From: an uncultured Verrucomicrobiae bacterium | Lineage (GTDB): Bacteria > Verrucomicrobiota > Verrucomicrobiia > Limisphaerales > J093 | DNA length: 39,698 nucleotides | Assembly: GCA_937976685.1 (NCBI GenBank) | Contig: CALJWR010000275.1 | Location: 1-39,698, forward strand | Direction: 5' to 3' | Shown: piece after piece, positions 1-7,007 of the stretch | Numbering within the stretch: the stretch's first letter is position 1 | Layout of the letters: every line of letters starts with the position of its first letter | Translations under genes and position numbers: made by a program | The notes under the pieces: generated by a model | Databases searched by the model: none | Told to the model about the DNA's origin: nothing | Seen by the model: only the letters and a program-made list of their open reading frames with translations

Positions 1-1
1 G

Positions 2-1807
2 TCCGCCTATTATCACGACGCGGCGGCGGCGTTGCTGCGGGGCGGCGAGATCGTGGCGGCGGCGCAGGAGGAGCGGTTTTCGCGGGTCAAGAATGACGAG
101 CGCTTTCCGCGGCACGCGATCGAGTTTTGCCTGCGGCGGGCGGGCATCGGGCCGCAGCAATTGGCGGCGGTGGTCTTCTACGACAAACCCATCCTCAAGT
201 TTGCCCGAATGCTGGAGACCTGGCTGGCGGTGGCGCCGGCGGGCTGGCGACCGTTTGTGCGGGTGCTGCCGGGCTGGTTCGCGGAGAAACTCGACCTCCG
301 CAAGACCATCCGGCGCGAATTGTCCGACCTGCCCTCCGCGTGTCCCGTCTGGTTCACCCAGCACCACGACGCCCACGCGGCCAGCGCGTTCTTCCCCTCG
401 CCGTTCCCCGAGGCCGCGATCCTCACCGTGGACGGCGTGGGTGAATGGGCCACCACCACCCTCGGCGCCGGGCGCGGCAACGAGATCGAACTGCTCAAAG
501 AGATCCGCTTCCCGCACTCCCTCGGGCTGCTCTACTCGGCCTTCACCGCCTACTGCGGATTCCGGATCAATTCGGGCGAGTACAAGCTCATGGGTCTGGC
601 GCCGTACGGCGAGCCGCGCTTCGTGGACGTCATCTGGCGGGAACTATTGGATCTCCGACCGGACGGTTCCTTCTGGCTGAACCTGGATTATTTCAACTTT
701 CTGCGCGGGTTCACCATGACCAACGAGCGCTTCCATGCGCTGTTCGGCGGCCCGCCGCGAACGCCGGAATCGCCGATTGAACCGCGGCACATGGACGTGG
801 CGCGCTCGATCCAGGTGGTGACCGAGGAAGTCATGCTGCGCCTGACACGCCATGCCCGGGAAGTGACCGGCCGGCGGCGCTTGTGCCTCGCCGGCGGCGT
901 GGCGCTGAACTGCGTTGCCAACGGCCGCATCCTGCGCGAGCGGATCTTCGACGACTTGTGGATTCAACCCGCGGCCGGTGACGCCGGCGGGGCGCTGGGC
1001 GCGGCACTGTGGGCGTGGCACACGCACTGGCAGGGGCCTCGGCACGGGGGCGTCGCCGAGTCCGGCGGCGCCGATGCCATGCAGGGCGCGCTCCTCGGCC
1101 CCGCCTTTCATGACGACGACATTGGCGCGACGCTGCGCGCGCACGGGGCCATCTTTGAGCGGCTGGCGGACGACGAGTTGATCCCGCGCACGGTCGAACT
1201 GCTGGCGCAGGAGAAGGTGGTGGGCTGGTTTCAGGGCCGGATGGAGTTCGGCCCGCGCGCACTGGGCAACCGTTCGATCCTCGGCGACCCGCGATCACCC
1301 CGGATGCAGTCGGTGATGAACCTCAAGGTCAAGTTCCGCGAGTCGTTCCGGCCCTTTGCGCCGGTGGTGCGCCGCGAGCGCGTGGGCGATTACTTCGAAT
1401 TGGAGAAGGGCTCCCCGTACATGCTGCTGGTGGCGCCCGTGCGGGTCACGCTGCGGCGGCCGACGGATCCCGGTCTGCGCGGACTGGACCGCCTCAAGGC
1501 GGCGCGCTCAACAATTCCCGCGGTGACGCACGTTGATGACTCGGCGCGCATCCAGACCGTGACACGAGAGCAAAACCCGCTGCTGTACGCGCTGCTCGAG
1601 GCCTGGGAGGCGGCCACCGGCTGCGGCGTGCTGGTCAACACCTCTTTCAACGTGCGCGGGGAGCCGGTGGTCTGCACGCCGGACGACGCCTATCGCTGCT
1701 TCGTGAACACGGAGATGGATTACCTAGTGATCGGCCACTTCCTGCTGGACCGCACCCGGCAACCGCAGCAGCGACCCGCGCGACGGGTCGCGCTCCAACC
1801 CGATTGA
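2..1807 (+). CDS. Carbamoyltransferase, NodU/CmcH family (5' truncated by window)
   Basis: Transfers the carbamoyl group of carbamoyl phosphate to a hydroxyl of a sugar or secondary metabolite, via a carbamoyl-adenylate (family knowledge). The frame is open from base 2, where it reads SAYYHDAAAALL, the usual second to fourteenth residues of this family (GISAYYHD...). Only a few N-terminal codons are therefore missing. Visible motifs include HHDAHAASAFF and ILTVDGVGEWAT of the N-terminal Kae1-like domain, LCLAGGVALNCVANG, QPAAGDAGGALGAA, and in the C-terminal domain GRMEFGPRALGNRSILGDPR and VNTSFNVRGEPVVCTP. About 600 residues is normal length. The stop overlaps the start region of the next gene, an SxtJ-like membrane protein, so the two are probably co-translated. 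The acceptor substrate cannot be told from the sequence; a cell-envelope or exopolysaccharide glycan is an inference. Confidence 0.93.
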   Translation, partial: SAYYHDAAAALLRGGEIVAAAQEERFSRVKNDERFPRHAIEFCLRRAGIGPQQLAAVVFYDKPILKFARMLETWLAVAPAGWRPFVRVLPGWFAEKLDLRKTIRRELSDLPSACPVWFTQHHDAHAASAFFPSPFPEAAILTVDGVGEWATTTLGAGRGNEIELLKEIRFPHSLGLLYSAFTAYCGFRINSGEYKLMGLAPYGEPRFVDVIWRELLDLRPDGSFWLNLDYFNFLRGFTMTNERFHALFGGPPRTPESPIEPRHMDVARSIQVVTEEVMLRLTRHAREVTGRRRLCLAGGVALNCVANGRILRERIFDDLWIQPAAGDAGGALGAALWAWHTHWQGPRHGGVAESGGADAMQGALLGPAFHDDDIGATLRAHGAIFERLADDELIPRTVELLAQEKVVGWFQGRMEFGPRALGNRSILGDPRSPRMQSVMNLKVKFRESFRPFAPVVRRERVGDYFELEKGSPYMLLVAPVRVTLRRPTDPGLRGLDRLKAARSTIPAVTHVDDSARIQTVTREQNPLLYALLEAWEAATGCGVLVNTSFNVRGEPVVCTPDDAYRCFVNTEMDYLVIGHFLLDRTRQPQQRPARRVALQPD

Positions 1808-1809
1808 GT

Positions 1810-2211
1810 ATGAGCGATCCCCACGCCGAGAACCCGCGCGAGTGGGTGAAGTTCACCCTGAGCACGGCGCTCGCGCCGGCCGTGTTGGCCACCGTCCTGT
1901 GGTGGCGCGGCGTGTTGCCCGGCGGCTGGTACGGCCTCGTGGTGGGCGGCGTCGCGCTGCTGATTCTGCTGCTGTTCATTCACCCGGGCTGGTTCCGTGG
2001 CTACTATCGCGTCGGGATGCGGGTCAGTCGCGCGGGCGGGCGGCTGCTGGGGCGGGTGCTGTTGACGCTGGTGTTTTTCGGGATGGTGGTACCGCTGGGC
2101 TGGGTGCTCCGCCTGGCCGGCAAAGACTTTTTGCGGTTGCGGCGGCCTCCGGCCGGAGAGTCCTGTTGGCGGCCCGCGCGGCGCGGCGGGCCCTTGGAGC
2201 GGATGTTCTGA
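1810..2211 (+). CDS. SxtJ-like small membrane protein
   Basis: This is a 133-residue protein with two or three hydrophobic segments: around residues 18-35 (TALAPAVLATVLWW), 38-58 (a VVGGVALLILLLF run) and 75-100 (LLTLVFFGMVVPLGWVL). It resembles the SxtJ family, small membrane proteins that repeatedly sit directly after NodU/CmcH-type carbamoyltransferases and have no proven biochemical role. The ATG at 1810 lies 3 bases past the carbamoyltransferase stop; a TTG at 1804 would overlap that stop. Either way translational coupling is likely. The C-terminus, from about residue 108 on, is Arg/Pro-rich and predicted cytosolic. Assignment rests on size, hydrophobicity and the diagnostic neighbour; the function is unknown. 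Confidence 0.75.
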   Translation: MSDPHAENPREWVKFTLSTALAPAVLATVLWWRGVLPGGWYGLVVGGVALLILLLFIHPGWFRGYYRVGMRVSRAGGRLLGRVLLTLVFFGMVVPLGWVLRLAGKDFLRLRRPPAGESCWRPARRGGPLERMF

Positions 2212-2378
2212 ACCAAACGCCGCCGCTCCTCCCTCCGGGCGCTGGGCAGGACAAACAGATTGGCGGATGCCGACGCATGCGTTTCCCCGTCCCGCCGTGG
2301 GTGCGCCCTCGGGGTGCGCTGTCACTCCGGCTCGGGACCCGGCTGGGACGGACCCTGCCGGGCAGCGGCGCAGAGGGG

Positions 2379-3809
2379 TCAACTCCGGAAGAACAGCCAC
2401 CACACCAGCACCAGCACCGGCAGCAAAAACGGGAGGGTAAACTGGGCGACGTAGCCGAGGAAGGTCGGCGTGTGAGCCTTGGCGTGTTCGGCGATGGACT
2501 TGACCATGAAATTCGGGCCGTTCCCGATGTAGGTGGCCGCGCCGAAAAAGACCGAGCCGACGCTGATGGCCACCACGAATTGCCGGTAGGCGGGAACCCC
2601 CAGCAGTTCAGCCACGCGGATGTGTTCGACCGGCACGTTGCCCGCCACCACCTCGGCTGCGAAGTACTCGTGCAAAGCCGCCAGGGCGCCGCGGATTTCC
2701 ATCGCGTGGGCACCGGTCACCGCAGTGGGGGCGGTCAATCCGGCGGCGAGCGTGGCCTGAATTTCTCGAACCAGGTCTTTCGGCGCGAACAAGCCGATTT
2801 CGGCGCTGAGGAAGCTCAGGTAGGTCGGCGCGTTATCGAGCACGGCGCTCAGGGAGCCGGCCGCCCAATAGAACAGGCCCGGCGTGGGCGTTCCGAATCG
2901 GTCGGCATGCCCTTGCAGCCAATCCAGCGCCGGCATCATGGTGGCGAAGATGCCGATGAACAGAATCGCCACCTCTTGGATGGGGTGAAAGTTGAAGTGG
3001 TTTGCTTCATGAACCTGTTTGCGCGTCGTCCAGTACGACGCCGCAGCCGCCGCGACCATGATCGTTTCCCGCAGGAAGGTGGGGTGCTCGATGAATACCG
3101 CGCCGAGGATGACCGCGAGGAATCCCAGATTGCCCAGGCCTTCGAACCGCCACGTGTCCCCCCCTTCGGTGAAGTGCTCGCGAACGTCCTTGGGTGCCCG
3201 GAGATAATTGCGGCGGTCCGCCGCGTAAAAGATGGCCAGGAGTGAGCCGACAGCGACCAGCCACATGGGCCAGCAGTGCTCTGCGACCCACCAGAAGGGG
3301 ATGCCCTTGAGGTAGCCCAAGAAGAGCGGCGGATCGCCGATGGGGGTCAGGCAGCCGCCCACATTGGCCACGATGAAGATGAAGAAGACGATGTGGTGCG
3401 TGGTGAGCCGGTACTTGTTCATCCGCAACCAGGGGCGGATGAGCAGCATGGAGGCGCCAGTGGTGCCCAGCACGTTGGCGATCACTGCCCCGATCAAGAG
3501 GAAGACCACGTTGGCGCGCGGCGTGGCCTCGCCTTTGACCGTGATGTGAATGCCGCCCGAGACCACGAACAACGAGCCGATCAGGGCGATAAAGCTGACG
3601 TATTCATGGGCCGTGTGCAGGACCTGCTCGCGGGCATGCAGCCCGAAAAAGTAGTACGCGAGGGTGATGGCGCCCAGCGCCAGCGCCACCTTTGGATAGT
3701 GCTGGCCCCACCAGTCAGCGAAAAACAACGGCGCCAAAGCGATGGACGCCAGCAAGACGCCAAACGGGATGATCATCCACGGATTGGGCGTCACCACCTC
3801 GGTTCCCAT
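2379..3809 (-). CDS. NhaD-type Na+/H+ antiporter (ArsB/NhaD superfamily)
   Basis: An inner-membrane protein of 476 residues with about 11-13 hydrophobic segments, predicted to exchange Na+ for H+ and so control internal sodium and pH. Family signatures are ANVLGTTGASMLLIRP, IFIVANVGGCLTPIGDPPLFLGYLKG and, in the second half, a helix carrying DNAPTYLSFLSAEIG. The two half-broken helix regions with GDPP and DNAPTY match the ion-transporter superfamily fold. The hydrophilic stretch at about 340-400 (LVREIQATLAAGL... HVRVAELLG-like) is an extra loop. The ATG at 3809 begins just before the first hydrophobic helix (PWMIIPFGVLLASIALAPLFF). It lies downstream of the cvpA-like gene on the same strand, 156 bases away, with two inverted repeats between them. 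A citrate- or arsenite-type substrate is less likely but not excluded. Confidence 0.85.
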   Translation of the reverse strand: MGTEVVTPNPWMIIPFGVLLASIALAPLFFADWWGQHYPKVALALGAITLAYYFFGLHAREQVLHTAHEYVSFIALIGSLFVVSGGIHITVKGEATPRANVVFLLIGAVIANVLGTTGASMLLIRPWLRMNKYRLTTHHIVFFIFIVANVGGCLTPIGDPPLFLGYLKGIPFWWVAEHCWPMWLVAVGSLLAIFYAADRRNYLRAPKDVREHFTEGGDTWRFEGLGNLGFLAVILGAVFIEHPTFLRETIMVAAAAASYWTTRKQVHEANHFNFHPIQEVAILFIGIFATMMPALDWLQGHADRFGTPTPGLFYWAAGSLSAVLDNAPTYLSFLSAEIGLFAPKDLVREIQATLAAGLTAPTAVTGAHAMEIRGALAALHEYFAAEVVAGNVPVEHIRVAELLGVPAYRQFVVAISVGSVFFGAATYIGNGPNFMVKSIAEHAKAHTPTFLGYVAQFTLPFLLPVLVLVWWLFFRS

Positions 3810-3881
3810 GCGCGAAGGCTAGAAACCTAGTCAGGGCGGAGCAAGCTTCCACCGGTGTCGGCGAGAAAAGGCGCGGAGAAT

Positions 3882-3901
3882 TTTCCGAATCGTTTCGGAA
3901 A
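3882..3901. promoter_or_regulatory. AT-rich inverted repeat between cvpA-like and nhaD-like genes
   Basis: TTTCCGAA-TCGT-TTCGGAAA gives perfect 8-base arms with a 4-base loop, 73 bases upstream of the antiporter start. On the minus strand it is followed by AATTCT rather than a run of T. It could be an operator for the antiporter gene or a weak terminator for the preceding gene; the sequence alone does not decide. Confidence 0.4.
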
Positions 3902-3917
3902 GGGGCCGATCAAAGCG

Positions 3918-3937
3918 CGCGTTCAGCACTGAGCGCG
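3918..3937 (-). terminator. Possible terminator hairpin after the CvpA-family gene
   Basis: CGCGTTCAG-CA-CTGAGCGCG forms a 9-base stem with one G-T pair (7 to 8 pairs once the loop is relaxed). It begins 29 bases past the stop of the cvpA-like gene. On the minus strand the sequence after the stem contains only TTT, so this would be a weak intrinsic terminator at best. Confidence 0.35.
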
Positions 3938-3965
3938 AGCCTCGGCGAGCGGTCTTGGGCAGACG

Positions 3966-5378
3966 CTAAAGAACGATCTGACGCTCGAAGATCAGCGTCT
4001 GTCCGGCGCCGGTCAGAATCAACTGGTCGTCCTTCATGACTCCATCGTACACGCTCTCGCGCCCCCCTTCGGTCCGGATCCTGATCTTGTAGCGGATGCC
4101 CTCCCGCGACCAGGTGCCGGTGCCGGCGACTTGGACATTCGGGATGCCCTCCATGGCCAGGGTCCGGGCCGGCGGGGTCGGACTGCCATCGCTCCCCGGC
4201 GGCGGAGTGGCCAGCGCGGGGGCGCGCAGGCCGTAGCGTTGGGCGATAGCGGGATCCATCCGGGGCGATCCGCCCACGCCGCCCTCGGCCGCCGCCTGGG
4301 CCGCCTCTGTTGCCGCGCGGATGCGGGCCTCGGCATCTTCGATCATCCTCTTGGCAGCGTCGGTCAGCTCCATGTTGATCACCGCCTGATTGTCCGGGGT
4401 GGCCATGAGGGTGACTTTCGGCAGGAAGACGGTGATGAGCGTCTTCAACTGCCGCATCTGGGCAACCGGCATGTCGGGATTCCGGCGTTTGGCGGCGACG
4501 AGCGTGGCTGACGGATTGATTTCCCAGCGACCCAGGATTTTCTCCTCCGCATACTTGTCGGAATGGCCCGTGCGGAGGTAGCCGTACAGGTCGCGCAGGT
4601 CCACTTCCTTCAACTGACTGACGATGGATTCGTTGTTGATGATCCCAACGATCTTGGGATGCCGGAGGATTTCCACGGCGGGACCACCGGTCTGGAGGAG
4701 GTTCTGCAGCTCGGAGTCGGTGGCGATTTCCTTGAACTCCGCCTGTTCGCTCAAGGCCAGGAAAGCGGGATAATTGTACAGCCGCGGTTGCAGCAGGCTG
4801 TTGTGGTAGAGCAACCCGAAAATGTCGCTCGCGAGGTAGTAGGTGTCCGACATCGAGTCCAGGGCGGCCAGTGACTTGTCAAGGCCGAGGTCGCGAAGCT
4901 CCTGACGGACCTTGGCGAGCATTCGCTGCGGCGCCGGGCTGTCCGGACCGGTCACCTGCACGGCCGGGTAGCCGAAGGAGTACACGATCACGCCAAGGAT
5001 GACGCAGTAAATCGCAGCCGCCACGAAACCCACGCACAAACCGAGCCGTTGATTCAGCCGCTCCCAACGCAGGCGGGTGTAATCATCGGTGGCGTACTTG
5101 TAGTGCAGGCTGACCTTGTGATGAACAAAGAAACCGATCCCGGTGAAGATGATCACCAGCAGGAGAAAAACGATGGCGGGCGGCACCACGACGCTCCAGA
5201 TCGGGTGTTCGAGCCCAATCTTCGGCATCAACGGCGCCAAGTAGGGGGCGAGCGGCATGGAAACCATTAAGGCCACCCCCAGCCCCACCAGCGAAATCAG
5301 GGAACGGATGGCTCCTTTGTAGTAACTCGACACGCCAAGGATGGCGAAGACCAGGATCACGATTACCCAGGTAAGCAT
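3966..5378 (-). CDS. CvpA-family membrane protein with long C-terminal extension
   Basis: The first ~170 residues are a CvpA (colicin V production) domain. They contain four hydrophobic segments: WVIVILVFAILGVSSYY, the SLISLVGLGVALMVSMPLA region, VVVPPAIVFLLLVIIFTGIGFFV, and GFVAAAIYCVILGVIVYSFGY. Ordinary CvpA proteins stop at about 160-200 residues; this one continues to 470. The extension holds a mixed helical region (about 170-350), an Ala/Glu-rich helix (AEARIRAATEAAQAAAEGG), a Pro/Gly-rich linker, and a terminal compact beta-rich module (about 415-470: GTGTWSREGIRYKIRIR, DQLILTGAGQTLIFERQ). CvpA proteins have been linked to envelope stress, microcin secretion and biofilm; the biochemical role is unresolved. 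The ATG at 5378 starts at the first transmembrane helix. The upstream divergent gene encodes an outer-membrane barrel, which fits an envelope role. Confidence 0.8.
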   Translation of the reverse strand: MLTWVIVILVFAILGVSSYYKGAIRSLISLVGLGVALMVSMPLAPYLAPLMPKIGLEHPIWSVVVPPAIVFLLLVIIFTGIGFFVHHKVSLHYKYATDDYTRLRWERLNQRLGLCVGFVAAAIYCVILGVIVYSFGYPAVQVTGPDSPAPQRMLAKVRQELRDLGLDKSLAALDSMSDTYYLASDIFGLLYHNSLLQPRLYNYPAFLALSEQAEFKEIATDSELQNLLQTGGPAVEILRHPKIVGIINNESIVSQLKEVDLRDLYGYLRTGHSDKYAEEKILGRWEINPSATLVAAKRRNPDMPVAQMRQLKTLITVFLPKVTLMATPDNQAVINMELTDAAKRMIEDAEARIRAATEAAQAAAEGGVGGSPRMDPAIAQRYGLRAPALATPPPGSDGSPTPPARTLAMEGIPNVQVAGTGTWSREGIRYKIRIRTEGGRESVYDGVMKDDQLILTGAGQTLIFERQIVL

Positions 5379-5741
5379 ACGGCGTTAGGTTTGAACCACT
5401 TTCGGACCGAAAGCACGCAAAAAACGGGCCAGTCTTCCCCTCGTTCGAAGATCGGAATCCGCCACGGCCATTCGGAAAACCATCCGCCCCCCGACCAGAG
5501 TCTGGTTCGTCCCGCTGACTGGCAAAGCAGACTCACCGCCGCTGCCATCGTCTCCGACGCACCGCCGGCCAAGGACAACCTGTCCCCTACACCCCTCGTA
5601 GCGAGGACGGGCCGACTCACGTTCTGGTTGCCTCGAACGGGGCGCCTCAGTAGCCTTCGGCTGCCTTCGGTTCCGAGGAGGACCCCCGGTATATTTCCCA
5701 GTCCCGGCATGCCACCCCCCCCCGGGACCGGGCGTGCCAGA
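5379..5741. other. Intergenic region between divergent envelope genes
   Basis: 363 bases without a supported gene. The barrel gene's frame stays open through it but lacks protein-like composition and has no plausible signal peptide until the ATG at 5742. It holds a small hairpin (CCTCG-TAG-CGAGG, 5594-5606), a tandem CCTTCGG repeat just before GAGGAGG near 5675, and a run of nine C at 5715-5723, about 20 bases before the barrel start. Both divergent promoters must lie here, but I cannot point to convincing -35/-10 boxes. Confidence 0.5.
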
Positions 5742-7007
5742 ATGAAAATGCTTCGGAATCTGTTGGTATTGGGGTTCTGCCTCAAGGGATTCGCGGCGGA
5801 CCGCACCCCGGAAATCACGAAAACCGCCATCCGCCCCACGCTGTCGGTGACTCTGAGCGAGCGTTACGACAGCAACGTGATGCTCCAAAACCGCGGCGCG
5901 CTGGATCACATCGAGTCCTGGGTCACGTCCTTGCAGCCCGCACTTGGCGTCAGTGTACCGTGGAAGGGCGACTGGCCCGGTTCGGTGAGTTTCCAGTACG
6001 CACCCGATTTCACCTTCTTCCGCGACCGTGACGAGGAGTCGTACCTCAGGCATACGGGTGTGGTGCGTCTGGAGGCCAAGGGCGACCGGTTCCGCGCCTC
6101 GGCCACGATCCGACCTCAGTACACCGACGGCAGCACGGAAGGGCCGATTTGGGGGACGGTCGAGGACCCGGGAACCTTCCCCGCGTTGGGCGCGCCCGAG
6201 GTGCGCTACCGCCGGCGCAATTTCTACTGGCAATCGCCTCTCGAGGCCCGCTATGACGGCCAGCGTTGGTATGCCCGCGGCGTCTTCAACGCCCGCATCT
6301 GGGACATCATGACCGAGGGACGGGTGGTGCCGGGGGCGGTCTATCAAAACTACATGGACCGCACCGATGTCGTCGGGGGACCGGAGGCGGGCTTCAAGGT
6401 GTCGCCCGGCTGGGAGGCGGGTGTCGGGTACCGCTTCGGCCATCAGGACCACGAGCAAAACCCTTACGCGGAGCCCTACACCTACCAGAACGACTACCAC
6501 CGGGTGGTGGGAGTGCTTTCCGCGAACCTGCTGCCAGGAGTGAAGTTGACCGGCGAGGCGGGGCCGAGTGTCCACCAGTTCAATCCGTCGAGTGTCGCGC
6601 CGGGAACCGCGGTGCAGGAGACGCTCCTGTACTACTCAGTGAATCTGAGCGCCCGGCTGGCCACGAACACCCAGCTTCGGGCGCAATCGTATCTGCAGTT
6701 CCTGCCTTCGACCGCCGGACGGGCGGGATTTCAGAACTTCGCTTTGACCGGCAGCCTCGAACGGCGATGGACGGCGAAGCTCAAAACGGCGCTGAGTTGC
6801 GAGATTCAGGAGTACAACATGATTCGGGGGCTGAAGATCTGGGACCGCGTCTTCAAGACCGAGGCGCGGATGGAATACGTCTTTCATCGGCGCTGCTCGG
6901 CGGAGACGTGGTATGCCTGCGAGTGGGCTGACAACCTCGAACCCGGCACCTCCGCCCGCGAATACGATCGCCACATCGCCGGCCTTGGGGTCAAGGTCAC
7001 CTACTGA
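5742..7007 (+). CDS. Predicted outer-membrane beta-barrel protein
   Basis: A 421-residue exported protein. The ATG at 5742 gives a classical signal peptide (MKMLRNLLVLGFCLKGFAA, cleavage near residue 19). The mature part is a long series of alternating polar/aromatic strands separated by Gly/Asp/Asn turns (LSVTLSERYDSNVML, GVGYRFGHQDHEQNPY, YYSVNLSARLATNTQLRAQ), closing with IAGLGVKVTY, a terminal aromatic residue as in barrel proteins. The ERYDSNV opening is common in outer-membrane proteins annotated as putative beta-barrel porins 2 (BBP2-like) in this phylum. No enzymatic motif is seen. A possible role as channel or exopolysaccharide export barrel is inference. Its stop overlaps by 7 bases the stop of the histidine kinase gene on the other strand. 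Confidence 0.75.
   Translation: MKMLRNLLVLGFCLKGFAADRTPEITKTAIRPTLSVTLSERYDSNVMLQNRGALDHIESWVTSLQPALGVSVPWKGDWPGSVSFQYAPDFTFFRDRDEESYLRHTGVVRLEAKGDRFRASATIRPQYTDGSTEGPIWGTVEDPGTFPALGAPEVRYRRRNFYWQSPLEARYDGQRWYARGVFNARIWDIMTEGRVVPGAVYQNYMDRTDVVGGPEAGFKVSPGWEAGVGYRFGHQDHEQNPYAEPYTYQNDYHRVVGVLSANLLPGVKLTGEAGPSVHQFNPSSVAPGTAVQETLLYYSVNLSARLATNTQLRAQSYLQFLPSTAGRAGFQNFALTGSLERRWTAKLKTALSCEIQEYNMIRGLKIWDRVFKTEARMEYVFHRRCSAETWYACEWADNLEPGTSAREYDRHIAGLGVKVTY

Noticed and set aside
1842-3245. Long open frame on the plus strand antisense to the Na+/H+ antiporter gene
   Set aside because: Its translation is rich in Arg/Gly/His without recognisable domains; the opposite strand encodes a clear membrane protein. 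A typical by-product of high GC at third codon positions.
5391-5741. In-frame upstream extension of the barrel gene
   Set aside because: Composition is not protein-like, and a signal peptide starts exactly at the ATG at 5742.
5385-6575. Minus-strand open frame over the barrel gene and its upstream region
   Set aside because: No protein-like features, and the plus strand has a signal peptide and barrel strands.
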